Shown: in pieces, positions 54,240 through 62,299 of the stretch
Layout of the letters: each line of letters starts with the position of its first letter
Numbering within the stretch: position 1 is the stretch's first letter
Assembly: GCF_016863295.1 (NCBI RefSeq)
Contig: NZ_BOOP01000009.1
Span: forward strand, 124,001-188,000
Direction of reading: 5' to 3'
From: Planotetraspora phitsanulokensis
Lineage (GTDB): Bacteria; Actinomycetota; Actinomycetes; Streptosporangiales; Streptosporangiaceae
Length of the DNA stretch: 64,000 bases
The notes under the pieces: model-generated
Seen by the model: the letters and a program-made list of their open reading frames with translations, nothing else
Databases searched by the model: none
What the model was told of the DNA's origin: nothing
Translations under genes and position numbers: made by a program

Positions 54240-55700
54240 ATGGGAGACAACAGCCAGGCACTCGTGGGCGACCTGCTCACCGAGCTCTACATCGGGGGTG
54301 AGGCCGTCCCCGCCGGCGACGGCGGCCGTTTCGACGTGCTCGACCCCGCCACGGGAGACGTCGTCGCCTCGGTGGCCGACGGCACCGTGGACGACGCGAT
54401 CGCCGCGGTCGACGCGGCGGACAAGGCGGCGGCCGCGTGGGCCGCGACCCCTCCGCGCGCCCGCGCCGAGATCCTGCGCAAGGCCTTCGAGCTGATGTCG
54501 GCGCAGAGCGAGGACCTCGCCCGGCTGATCTCGCTCGAGAACGGCAAGGCGCTGCCGGACGCCCGGGGCGAGGTCGCCTACGCCGCGGAGTTCTTCCGGT
54601 GGTACGCCGAGGAGGCCGTCAGGGACATCGGCTCGGTCACCACGGCGCCCTCGGGGGCGAACCGCATCCTCGTGGTGCACCAGCCGGTCGGCATCTGCGT
54701 GCTCGTCACCCCGTGGAACTTCCCCGCCGCGATGGCCACGCGGAAGATCGGCCCGGCCCTGGCGGCCGGGTGCACGGTGATCCTCAAGCCCGCCAGCGAC
54801 ACCCCCCTGACCGCGCTGGCCATGGCGCGGATCCTGGAGGCGGCCGGCGTGCCCGCGGGCGTGGTCAACGTCCTCCCCGCACGCAGGTCGGGAGCCGTCG
54901 TTTCGGCCATGCTGCACGACCCCCGGGTCCGCAAGCTGTCCTTCACCGGCTCGACCGAGGTGGGGCGCGTCCTGCTCAAGGAGGCGGCCGACCAGGTGAT
55001 CAACACGTCGATGGAGCTCGGCGGCAACGCGCCGTTCGTCGTCTTCGCCGACGCCGACCTCGACGCGGCGATCGAGGGCGCGATGGTCGCCAAGATGCGC
55101 AACGCCGGCGAGGCGTGCACCGCGGCCAACCGGTTCTACGTCGAGTCGTCGGTCGCGGACGAGTTCGGCCGGCGTCTGGCGGAGCGCATGTCCGCCCTCG
55201 CCGTCGGCCCCGGCACCGACGAGGCCACCCAGGTCGGCCCCCTCGTCAACCAGGACGCGGTGGACAAGGTCGACAGCCTGGTCCGCGGCGCGGTGGACGG
55301 GGGCGCGAAGGCGGTCGTCGGCGGCGGCCGGCCGGACCGTCCCGGCTTCTACTACGACCCGACCGTGCTGGTGAACGTGCACCCGGACGCACCGATCCTG
55401 AAGGAGGAGATCTTCGGCCCGGTGGCCCCGATCGTCACCTTCGACGACGAGGACGAGGCGATCCGGCTGGCCAACGACACGGAGTACGGGCTGGTCGCCT
55501 ACGTCTACACCGGCGACCTGGCCCGCGGGCTGCGAGTGACGGAGCGGATCGAGTCGGGCATGGTCGGGCTCAACCGCGGGCTGGTCAGCGACCCGGCCGC
55601 GCCCTTCGGGGGCGTGAAGCAGAGCGGCATCGGCAGGGAGGGCGGCCACGAGGGCATGCTCGACTACGTGGAGGCCAAGTACATCGCCGTCCAGTGGTGA
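54240..55700 (+). CDS. Aldehyde dehydrogenase, NAD-dependent succinate-semialdehyde type
   Basis: 486 residues. PWNFPAAMATRKIGPALAAGCTVILKPASDTPLTAL (cofactor and Asn), FTGSTEVGRVLL, catalytic Glu in MELGGNAPFVVF, catalytic Cys in NAGEACTAANRFYV, and C-terminal PFGGVKQSGIGREGGHEGMLDYVEAKY. The latter blocks are those of GabD-type succinate- or glutarate-semialdehyde dehydrogenases. It is 26 bases downstream of the M24 gene, the last gene of the operon before a strong terminator, and likely funnels a semialdehyde into central metabolism. Confidence 0.92.
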   Translation: MGDNSQALVGDLLTELYIGGEAVPAGDGGRFDVLDPATGDVVASVADGTVDDAIAAVDAADKAAAAWAATPPRARAEILRKAFELMSAQSEDLARLISLENGKALPDARGEVAYAAEFFRWYAEEAVRDIGSVTTAPSGANRILVVHQPVGICVLVTPWNFPAAMATRKIGPALAAGCTVILKPASDTPLTALAMARILEAAGVPAGVVNVLPARRSGAVVSAMLHDPRVRKLSFTGSTEVGRVLLKEAADQVINTSMELGGNAPFVVFADADLDAAIEGAMVAKMRNAGEACTAANRFYVESSVADEFGRRLAERMSALAVGPGTDEATQVGPLVNQDAVDKVDSLVRGAVDGGAKAVVGGGRPDRPGFYYDPTVLVNVHPDAPILKEEIFGPVAPIVTFDDEDEAIRLANDTEYGLVAYVYTGDLARGLRVTERIESGMVGLNRGLVSDPAAPFGGVKQSGIGREGGHEGMLDYVEAKYIAVQW

Positions 55701-55724
55701 CCTTCCGTACCGCGTGGAGTCGAT

Positions 55725-55759
55725 GACGGCCCGGCCGGGCGCGACCCGGCCGGGCCGTC
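55725..55759 (+). terminator. Strong terminator hairpin after the aldehyde dehydrogenase gene
   Basis: Arms GACGGCCCGGCCGGG (55725-55739) and CCCGGCCGGGCCGTC (55745-55759) pair perfectly over 15 bp around a 5-base loop. It closes the catabolic operon. Confidence 0.8.
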
Positions 55760-55818
55760 GCACCTGAGCACTCCGGCTCAAGATGCATCTGTTCTGAGCG
55801 GCGAGGCTTTCCTACGAT

Positions 55819-56955
55819 GTGGGGGTGCTCGCCCTTCTTCGCTCGGTGTGGGACGAGCCGCGTCCCTCCCCCGTGCCGGCCCGCGTCTGGCGAGACTGGG
55901 TGCTCGTCGGGGTGCTCGTGCCGCTCGCGGTGCTCGAAGGGGTCCTGCGACCGGATCTTCCCTGGCGGGCCTTCTCGGTGATCGTCGCCGCCGGGCTGGC
56001 GCCCACCTTGTTGTGGCGCCGGACCAGACCGCTGGCGATGCTCGTGATCTGCTTCGTCACCACGAGTCTGGTCCCCGCGTTGCTGGGCGGGCCGTCCTCC
56101 GAGATGTACACGGCGGCGTATCTGCTGATCCTGCCGTACGCGTTGTTCCGGTGGGGATCCGGCCGCGAGGCCGTGATCGGGTTCGCCGTCATGCTCGTCT
56201 CGGTCGGCGTCTCGACGGGCCTCCACGGCGACGACACGGTCGGCGCGTTCGCCGTCATGTTCGCGACCATCGCCCTGGGCGGCGCGTTCCGGTACCGGGC
56301 CAGGGCGAGGATGCGTGAGCTGGACCAGGTCAAGCTGCTCGAACGCGAACAGCTGGCCCGCGACCTGCACGACACCGTCGCCCATCACGTCTCGGCGATG
56401 GCGATCCGCGCCCAGGCCGGTCTCGCCACAGCGGCGTCGGGACCGGAGGCCGCCACCGAGGCGCTCCGCGTGATCGAGGCGGAGGCGTCACGCGCGCTCG
56501 CCGAGATGCGCGCCATGGTCCGCGTCCTGCGTCGCGACCAACCGGCGGACCTGACTCCCGGCCGGGGCATCGACGACCTCGAAGAGCTCACGAGCGGAGG
56601 CGGCTCCGGTCCGTCCGTCGCGGTGGAGATCTCGGGCGACCTCGCCGGCCTCCCCCCGTCGGTGGGGTCCGCGGTCTACCGGCTCGCCCAGGAGTCCGTC
56701 ACCAACGCCAAACGGCATGCGCGTCACGCCACTCGCGTCGTGATACGCGTCGTCGCCGACGACACCTCGGTGCACCTGCGGGTGAGCGACGACGGCGACA
56801 GCAGCCTCATCCGCCCGAACGCGTCGCCGGGATACGGGATCCTCGGCATGATCGAGCGTGCCGACCTGCTCGGCGGCACCTGCGCGGCCGGCCCGGATCC
56901 CGGCGGAGGCTGGACCGTGACCGCCGTGCTGCCCCGGACGGGGCCGGCGACGTGA
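55819..56955 (+). CDS. DesK/NarL-type sensor histidine kinase
   Basis: 378 residues from GTG 55819. Four to five N-terminal helices form the sensor. HisKA_3 motif EREQLARDLHDTVAHHVSAMAIRAQAG with the phospho-acceptor His, N-box YRLAQESVTNAKRHARHA, and G-box VSDDGDSS..GYGILGMIERADLLGG. A TACGAT -10-like box at 55813-55818 would start transcription near 55825, where an in-frame GTG lies, so the mRNA may be leaderless and the protein two residues shorter. GTGA overlap with its response regulator. Confidence 0.9.
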   Translation: MGVLALLRSVWDEPRPSPVPARVWRDWVLVGVLVPLAVLEGVLRPDLPWRAFSVIVAAGLAPTLLWRRTRPLAMLVICFVTTSLVPALLGGPSSEMYTAAYLLILPYALFRWGSGREAVIGFAVMLVSVGVSTGLHGDDTVGAFAVMFATIALGGAFRYRARARMRELDQVKLLEREQLARDLHDTVAHHVSAMAIRAQAGLATAASGPEAATEALRVIEAEASRALAEMRAMVRVLRRDQPADLTPGRGIDDLEELTSGGGSGPSVAVEISGDLAGLPPSVGSAVYRLAQESVTNAKRHARHATRVVIRVVADDTSVHLRVSDDGDSSLIRPNASPGYGILGMIERADLLGGTCAAGPDPGGGWTVTAVLPRTGPAT

Positions 56956-57602
56956 GCATCCGGGTGCTCGTCGCCGACGACCAGGAGATCGTGCGCACCG
57001 GTCTCACCATGATCCTCAACGCCCAGCCGGACATCGACGTCGTCGGCGAGGCCGCCGACGGGCGGCGGGCCGTCGAGCTCGCGCGGCGCCTGCGGCCTGA
57101 CGTTTGCCTGTTCGACATCCGCATGCCGGGCATGGACGGCATCCAGGCCACCCGCACCCTCGCCGGGCCGGGCGTCGCCGACCCTCTCGCCGTCGTCGTC
57201 ATCACCACGTTCGACCTCGACGAGTACGTCTACGCAGCGCTGAGATCCGGCGCCCGGGGCTTTCTGCTCAAGGACGCGGGCACGGAACTGCTCTCCCAGG
57301 CCGTCCACGCCGCCGCCGCCGGCGACGCGCTCATCGCCCCGAGCGTCACCGCGCGGCTGCTCAGGACCTTCGCCCGGACGACGACCGGCTCAGCCCCGGT
57401 GCGGCCCGTCGAGGCGCTCACGGAGCGGGAGGAGCAGATCCTCGCCACCGTGGCGCGCGGACGGACCAACAGTGAGATCTCCGAGGAGCTCCACATCTCC
57501 CTCAGCACGGTCAAGTCCCACATCGCCAGCCTGATGGCCAAGCTCGGCGCCCGCAACCGCGTCGAGATCGCCATGTGGGCCTATGAGACCAACCGCGTCT
57601 AG
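56952..57602 (+). CDS. LuxR/NarL family response regulator
   Basis: 216 residues. Receiver domain: RVLVADDQEIVRTGL (acidic pair), phospho-Asp in CLFDIRMPGMDGIQ, VVVITTFD (Thr), FLLKDAG (Lys). C-terminal GerE HTH: LTEREEQILATVARGRTNSEISEELHISLSTVKSHIASLMAKLGARNRVEIAMWA. Starts in the kinase stop codon (GTGA), so the two form a co-translated two-component system. Targets are unknown; the adjacent DUF2306 gene is a candidate. Its 3' end overlaps that convergent gene by 4 bases. Confidence 0.95.
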   Translation: MSIRVLVADDQEIVRTGLTMILNAQPDIDVVGEAADGRRAVELARRLRPDVCLFDIRMPGMDGIQATRTLAGPGVADPLAVVVITTFDLDEYVYAALRSGARGFLLKDAGTELLSQAVHAAAAGDALIAPSVTARLLRTFARTTTGSAPVRPVEALTEREEQILATVARGRTNSEISEELHISLSTVKSHIASLMAKLGARNRVEIAMWAYETNRV

Positions 57603-58282
57603 AAGGGCCGCCTGCGGATGACCCATTCGGCCACGGCGAGGTTGATCATCCATCCGGCCCCTAGGAGCAGTGCTCTGGGCACCCCGACGGGCGTCCCGGC
57701 GACCAGGACCCAGGGCACGTGGACCAGCGCCTGCGTCCCCGCGCCGACCCCGATCGCGTAACCCCGGGTCATCCAGGCACGGTGCCGGGCGACGTCCCGC
57801 CGCCTGATGGCGGCCAGCCCCAGGGCGATGAACACGACCATCGCGGTGCCGAACAGCAGCCGGAGGCCGGCGAGGAGGTCGCCGTCGCCCTCGGGCCGGG
57901 GATAGAACAGGGTCATCCACAGGCCCGTGAGCCCCGCGGCGATTCCGCAGGGAACGAGCAGCCGTCCGGCGGCGCGATGCCAGCGGGGCCTCCGGCGGCG
58001 GAACCCGCGGGCGAACTGGAGGGCGCCGAGCACGCTGTAGAGGCTGGCGCTGACGATGTGCAGCACCACCGGAAGGGGCACCGCGAAGTACCGCGCGTTC
58101 TCCGGCGTGATCGCCGCTCCGCCGCTCAGCTCGGTCAGGCGTGCCGCGCCGGCGACCACCGGAACGGCGCTGAGCATGATCAGCGCCGTGGGGACGACCC
58201 ATCCCGCCTTCGTGGGGGAGGCCGTCCCGGCCCTGTCGCGGTCGTCCGTCGGCGGGCGTCCCACCGTGTTCTCGTCGGTCAT
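57599..58282 (-). CDS. DUF2306 membrane protein
   Basis: 227 residues with seven or so membrane helices. Family features: PLPVVLHIVSASLYSVLGALQFARGFRRRRPRWHRAAGRLLVPCGIAAGLTGLWMTLFY, and RRDVARHRAWMTRGYAIGVGAGTQALVH. His residues in helices (LHIV, WHRAAGR, RHRAWM) are typical. The family has no established function; haem binding has been suggested for similar proteins by the His pattern, which I treat as speculation. Single gene. Confidence 0.85.
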   Translation of the reverse strand: MTDENTVGRPPTDDRDRAGTASPTKAGWVVPTALIMLSAVPVVAGAARLTELSGGAAITPENARYFAVPLPVVLHIVSASLYSVLGALQFARGFRRRRPRWHRAAGRLLVPCGIAAGLTGLWMTLFYPRPEGDGDLLAGLRLLFGTAMVVFIALGLAAIRRRDVARHRAWMTRGYAIGVGAGTQALVHVPWVLVAGTPVGVPRALLLGAGWMINLAVAEWVIRRRPF

Positions 58283-58467
58283 GCCCCCGATCGTGGCCGG
58301 TGGGGCGATGGCGGTTCATCGGGAGAAGGGCCGGATCCGGGTCGGCCGATCGTTCGCCAAACGGGCGTACTTTCGGCCGATGAGCCCTTTCTCCTGGACT
58401 TTTACAGTGAATTTCCGGCTCGAGACCCGCTCGTCGCCGCCCCCACCCCGGTGGATGAGGAGAAGTG

Positions 58468-59454
58468 ATGAAGGCATTCGTTCTGCGCTCGTACGGCTCC
58501 CCCGACGTCCTGGATCTGACCGAGATCGACCGGCCCGTTCCCGGCGAGGACGAGGTGCTCGTCCGGGTACGCGCCACCTCCGTCCAGCCCTACGACTGGC
58601 ACCACATGAGAGGTGAGCCGTACATCGCGCGCCTGATGGGCGGCAGCCTCGGGCCGCGCAGGCCGAAGTTGGGCATCCTGGGCGCGGACGTGGCGGGGCA
58701 GGTGGAGGCCGTCGGCGGGCGCGTCACGGGGTTCCGCCCCGGCGACGAGGTGTTCGCGCAGCTCAAGCAGGGAGGCTTCGCCGAGTATGTCTGCGTCCAG
58801 GCCGGCGAACTGGCGCCGAAGCCGAGGAACCTGTCGTTCGAGCAGGCGGCGGCGGTGCCAATGGCGGCCAACACCGCCCTGATCGGCCTGCGTGACGTGG
58901 GGCGGATCCAGCCGGGCCAGAAGGTGCTCGTCAACGGGGCCTCCGGCGGTGTCGGCACGTTCGCCGTGCAGATCGCCAAGGCGTTCGGCGCGGAGGTCAC
59001 CGGTGTCTGCGGGCCGCGGAACGTCGGCATGGTCCGGTCGCTGGGCGCGGACGAGGTCATCGACTACACCAAGGAGGACTTCACGCGGGACAGGCGGGGT
59101 TACGACCTGCTGCTCGACAACGCGGGAAGCCGCCCGGGGTCCGCATGCCGGCGGGTGCTGAAGCCGAAGGGGACCTACGTCGCCGTCGGCGGACCCGCGA
59201 GCCGATGGTTCCAGCCGGCCGTCCGCGTGTTCTCGGCGGTCGCGATGTCCCCGTTCGTGTCACAGCGGATGGCCGTGGCGGACGTGGTCGCCTGCACGGA
59301 GAACAGGCGCAACCTGATGACGCTGACCGAGCTCATCGAGGACGGCAAGGTCACCCCGGTCATCGACAGCTGTTATCCGTTCGAGCAGATCCCGGCGGCC
59401 GTCGAATACCAGGAACGGGGGCACGCCTCGGGCAAGGTCGTCGTCACGGTCTGA
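58468..59454 (+). CDS. Zinc-free NAD(P)H quinone oxidoreductase (MDR superfamily)
   Basis: 328 residues. N-terminal GroES-like domain MKAFVLRSYGSPDVLDLTEIDRPVPGEDEVLVRVRATSVQPYDW, ILGADVAGQVEAVGGRVTGFRPGDEVFA, then Rossmann motif VLVNGASGGVGTFAVQIAKAFGAEVTGVCG. The zinc Cys/His ligands of alcohol dehydrogenases are missing, as in QOR-type reductases of enones and quinones. ATG 58468 has GAGGAG 5 bases upstream. Monocistronic. Confidence 0.91.
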   Translation: MKAFVLRSYGSPDVLDLTEIDRPVPGEDEVLVRVRATSVQPYDWHHMRGEPYIARLMGGSLGPRRPKLGILGADVAGQVEAVGGRVTGFRPGDEVFAQLKQGGFAEYVCVQAGELAPKPRNLSFEQAAAVPMAANTALIGLRDVGRIQPGQKVLVNGASGGVGTFAVQIAKAFGAEVTGVCGPRNVGMVRSLGADEVIDYTKEDFTRDRRGYDLLLDNAGSRPGSACRRVLKPKGTYVAVGGPASRWFQPAVRVFSAVAMSPFVSQRMAVADVVACTENRRNLMTLTELIEDGKVTPVIDSCYPFEQIPAAVEYQERGHASGKVVVTV

Positions 59455-59509
59455 CCGGGCATGCCACGTCCACGACGGCCGACCGGAGAACCAGCCCCCA
59501 CGTACCTGC

Positions 59510-59567
59510 GGCAGATACGCCACGGCCTCCGCGGCAGATCTGCCGCACAACGTTCGGCAAATCTGCC
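59510..59567. promoter_or_regulatory. Three operator-like 12-mers with exact 23-bp spacing
   Basis: GGCAGATACGCC (59510-59521), GGCAGATCTGCC (59533-59544, perfect and extended to GCGGCAGATCTGCCGC at 59531-59546) and GGCAAATCTGCC (59556-59567). Start-to-start distances are 23 and 23. They lie 125-182 bases before the CPBP gene. A tandem array of a palindromic site on nearly one face of the helix suggests cooperative binding of a dimeric regulator. Confidence 0.75.
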
Positions 59568-59623
59568 ACACACAAGGATTTGACCTCTTCTTCGCACGCC
59601 CCTCTGACCCAGTGGCCGATGCA

Positions 59624-59637
59624 GCAATCTAGATTGC
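59624..59637. promoter_or_regulatory. Perfect 14-bp palindrome in the CPBP promoter
   Basis: GCAATCTAGATTGC overlaps a possible -35 TTGCAT (59634-59639), which has TACCTT 17 bases on (59657-59662). A second inverted repeat, CTAGGT (59663-59668) and ACCTAG (59677-59682), lies just downstream. Candidate PadR sites. Confidence 0.6.
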
Positions 59638-59691
59638 ATCCCTAACTAGCTTGCTTTACCTTCTAGGTAGCACTGCACCTAGGAGTCCCCG

Positions 59692-60414
59692 ATGTCCTTC
59701 ACTCCCGTGACGCTCGTCCTGTCGGCCGCCCTCGTCTGCCACCTCGCCGTCGTCAGCCCCCTGCTCGGCAAGCGCTCCTACGACCGGCTGGCCCGCACCC
59801 GCGACCAGGACCCCACGGTCTACCGCCGGATGAGCACGCTGTGGTCCGCCGAGTTGTGGGCGCTGGCCGCCGCGGCGCTGCTCATCGTCGCGGTGGAGCC
59901 GAACCTCGACGCCGCAGGCATCGGCCTGGTCATCAGGGAGCCGCCGGCCGACACCCTGGGAGCGGTCGTCGGCTTCCTGTGCGCGGCTTCGGTCGGCGTG
60001 CTCGTGTTCCAACGACTGGCGGCCGGCGGGAAGTCCGTCCCCGGCCAGCAGGCCGTCGCACATCTGCTGCCGCGCACCGCAACCGAGCGCTGGTACGCGG
60101 CGGGCCTGTCGGTGACCGCCGGCGTCACCGAGGAGATCGTCTACCGGGGACTGCTCATCGCGGTCGGCACGGGCGCGCTCGGCCTGAACAAGGAGGCGGC
60201 CGCGTTCCTTGCCCTGGTGGTGTTCGTCGCCGGCCACCTCTACCAGGGATGGCGCGGCATGCTCATGGTCGCCCTGATCGGGCTCGGCCTGACCGTGCTC
60301 TATCTCAGGACGGGCAGCCTGCTCCTGCCGATCCTCCTGCACGCCCTGATCGACCTTCGCGGGCTGCTGCTCTCCCCGCGGCCGCGGCGTGAACTAGTCG
60401 GTCAGGCAGGCTAG
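59692..60414 (+). CDS. CPBP family intramembrane metalloprotease
   Basis: 240 residues, seven to eight helices. Motif 1 TAGVTEEIVYRGLLIAV (EExxxR) and motif 2 FVAGHLYQGWRGML (His) form the active site; motif 3 LLPILLHALIDLRG (HxxxD) completes it. This is the Rce1/CAAX-protease-like fold, often used in bacteria for self-immunity or regulated proteolysis. It heads a locus with PadR and a HAAS-domain protein, 14 bases before the PadR start, though PadR also has its own -10 box. Confidence 0.9.
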   Translation: MSFTPVTLVLSAALVCHLAVVSPLLGKRSYDRLARTRDQDPTVYRRMSTLWSAELWALAAAALLIVAVEPNLDAAGIGLVIREPPADTLGAVVGFLCAASVGVLVFQRLAAGGKSVPGQQAVAHLLPRTATERWYAAGLSVTAGVTEEIVYRGLLIAVGTGALGLNKEAAAFLALVVFVAGHLYQGWRGMLMVALIGLGLTVLYLRTGSLLLPILLHALIDLRGLLLSPRPRRELVGQAG

Positions 60415-60415
60415 A

Positions 60416-60421
60416 TAGGAT
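60416..60421 (+). promoter_or_regulatory. -10 box for a leaderless PadR transcript
   Basis: TAGGAT ends 8 bases before GTG 60429, so the expected start point falls on or beside the start codon. No Shine-Dalgarno sequence precedes the GTG, which fits leaderless translation. Confidence 0.5.
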
Positions 60422-60428
60422 CGCTACC

Positions 60429-60800
60429 GTGACGAGCGACCGACGCGCGAGCTGGCTGAAGGGCGTGCTCGACCTGATGGTCCTCGCCAGCCTGACGGCC
60501 GGTGAGAACTACGGATACGAGATCGTCAAGGACCTCGCGGAATCCGGCCTCGGCCAGATCAAGGGCGGCACCCTCTATCCCGTGCTCAACCGGCTGGAGG
60601 AGGCGGGCCTGGTCGCCGCGGAGTTCCGGGTGACCGAGCGGGGACCCGGCCGTCGTTACTACCAGCTCACCGACCTCGGCAGGCGGACGCTCGCCGAGCA
60701 GGGCGGGCTGTGGCTGAGCTTCGGCGAGTCGGTGCGCACCGCGCTGATCAAGGGCGGCGTCGAGCCCGCCCCACGCGGAGGGGGGCCCGGTGAGCGGTGA
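60429..60800 (+). CDS. PadR family transcriptional regulator
   Basis: 123 residues. LKGVLDLMVLASLTAGENYGYEIVKDLAESGLGQIKGGTLYPVLNRLEEAGLVAAEFRVTERGPGRRYYQLTDLGRRTLAEQ is the complete PadR winged helix (short PadR type with GGTLYP and GPGRRYY wing). It probably represses its own operon. The 3' end overlaps the HAAS-domain gene by 11 bases. Confidence 0.93.
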   Translation: MTSDRRASWLKGVLDLMVLASLTAGENYGYEIVKDLAESGLGQIKGGTLYPVLNRLEEAGLVAAEFRVTERGPGRRYYQLTDLGRRTLAEQGGLWLSFGESVRTALIKGGVEPAPRGGGPGER

Positions 60801-61536
60801 GACGGCACAAACGGCCGGCGCCTACTTCGACGAGCTCGCCGTCCTCCTGGTTGAGGCGGGCATGCCCGCCGACCGGGTCGGCGCCACGCTGGACGAGCTC
60901 GCCGGCTACCTCGCCGAAAGCGGCGGCGACCCCGAGGAGGAGTTCGGCCAGGCGGCCGAGTTCGCCCGGGAGCTGACCGCGTCTCCGGCCGCCGAACCCG
61001 CCGAGCCCGCCGCCGACACCCAAATCTGGCGCTGGACCGCCGACCTGTTCCACGACGTCAAACGGCTCAACGAGTACGGCGCGCAGGGCTGGGAGGTCGA
61101 CACGGTCGACGCGAAGGGCCTGTTCGTCTGCATCCGCGATCCCGAGCACCCGCAGCAGTGGGAGTACCGCAGAGAGCTGATCGCACCCGGCCGCCGGGCA
61201 CAGGTGCTCGGCCGGCTCGCCCCCGATGGCTGGGAACCCTGCGGCACGTGGGTGCGCTTCGAGTACTTCAAGCGTCCCAGGGCCGCCAGCATGGGCCCCG
61301 CCGCGGAGCTGGCCACCCCTCCGGGGAAACCGCGCCGCAGCCTCTTCCTCAGCCCCGGGTTCTACGGCCTCGTCGCCGTCATGCTCACGCTGGCGGCGAC
61401 GACACTGCTGACGCGGCTCGGCGACCTGGACGACGGCCTCGACACCATCGCGGGCCTGCTGTGCGGCGCGGCCGTGGGCGCACTGGTCTCGATGGTCGCG
61501 GTGTGGCTGGCCGCCCGGCGGCGCGACAGGCGCTGA
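60790..61536 (+). CDS. HAAS-domain protein with C-terminal membrane helices
   Basis: 248 residues. N-terminus YFDELAVLLVEAGMPADRVGATLDELAGYLAESGGDPEEEFG is a HAAS/DUF1700 helical domain, commonly encoded after PadR genes and thought to signal to them. The middle (TADLFHDVKRLNEYGAQGWEVDTVDAKGLFVCIRD, then QWEYRRELI) resembles DUF2812/DUF4177-like repeats. Two helices follow at about 180-240. GTG 60790 overlaps PadR's 3' end. Probably a membrane partner in PadR control of the CPBP protease. Confidence 0.78.
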   Translation: MSGETAQTAGAYFDELAVLLVEAGMPADRVGATLDELAGYLAESGGDPEEEFGQAAEFARELTASPAAEPAEPAADTQIWRWTADLFHDVKRLNEYGAQGWEVDTVDAKGLFVCIRDPEHPQQWEYRRELIAPGRRAQVLGRLAPDGWEPCGTWVRFEYFKRPRAASMGPAAELATPPGKPRRSLFLSPGFYGLVAVMLTLAATTLLTRLGDLDDGLDTIAGLLCGAAVGALVSMVAVWLAARRRDRR

Positions 61537-61561
61537 CCTCGGCGGCTCACCCGAGAACGCG

Positions 61562-62080
61562 TCAGGCCGGAACGTCCAGCACGGATTGGACGGCCACGCA
61601 CGGATCCGTTTCCGGCGACGCCTCGTGGATCCTCGTCGCCGCGAGCGAGGCGATCCGGTGGAAGGCCGCCCGCTCGGCAGGCGAAACTCCGCCCAGGACA
61701 CGCTCTTCCACGGCGGCGACCCGGCTGTCCGCCTCGGCCAGCACCCGCCGTCCGCGCTCGGTGGCGACGATCCGGCGCGCACGACGGTCCTGGGGATCGA
61801 GCTGCCTCTCGACGAGGCCGGCTTCGACGAGGTCGTCGAGGAGGTAGACGAGGACGGTGCGGTCGATCGCGACGAGTTCGGCCAGCTCCTTCTGCCTCTT
61901 CGGCTCGCCGTCCGCGACGGCGGACAGGACGTGGTAGCCCCTGCTGGTTCCCGGCATGCCCCGGAGCACCTCGTCGACTTCCTCCTGCCACCTGCGCAGG
62001 ACCATGCCGAGGGACCAGCCCAAGTTGGCGACTGCGGGACGGTCTCCCGCCGGGAGTGCGTTCGCCGGGTCTTCTACCAT
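61562..62080 (-). CDS. MarR family transcriptional regulator
   Basis: 172 residues. Winged helix: YHVLSAVADGEPKRQKELAELVAIDRTVLVYLLDDLVEAGLVERQLDPQDRRARRIVATERGR, with the DRRARRI wing. No target transporter is beside it on the same strand; the FAD monooxygenase gene and the unknown protein gene are neighbours. A palindromic site at 62124-62141 lies 44 bases upstream and is the probable autoregulatory operator. Confidence 0.92.
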   Translation of the reverse strand: MVEDPANALPAGDRPAVANLGWSLGMVLRRWQEEVDEVLRGMPGTSRGYHVLSAVADGEPKRQKELAELVAIDRTVLVYLLDDLVEAGLVERQLDPQDRRARRIVATERGRRVLAEADSRVAAVEERVLGGVSPAERAAFHRIASLAATRIHEASPETDPCVAVQSVLDVPA

Positions 62081-62123
62081 CCCTCAAGGCTACCAGGAAT
62101 GTGCTGTGCCACAGATATGTTGA

Positions 62124-62141
62124 CGCCAATCACAATTGGCG
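62124..62141. promoter_or_regulatory. Inverted repeat upstream of the MarR gene
   Basis: CGCCAAT (62124-62130) and ATTGGCG (62135-62141) are perfect arms with CACA between. Position and form fit a MarR operator controlling the marR gene and possibly the divergent unknown gene. Confidence 0.6.
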
Positions 62142-62299
62142 GCCGGGTGCACCGGGCGAAACGACCTCCCGAACCCCGAAGATGTATTCCCGGTTAATCG
62201 ACGCGTACGAAATAACGCGGGCCTCGATCTTCCGTATTAGCGGACATATTCTGAAAGAGAATTCATGCGACAAAGGCGCCGACCCTTGGGAGAGCATTC

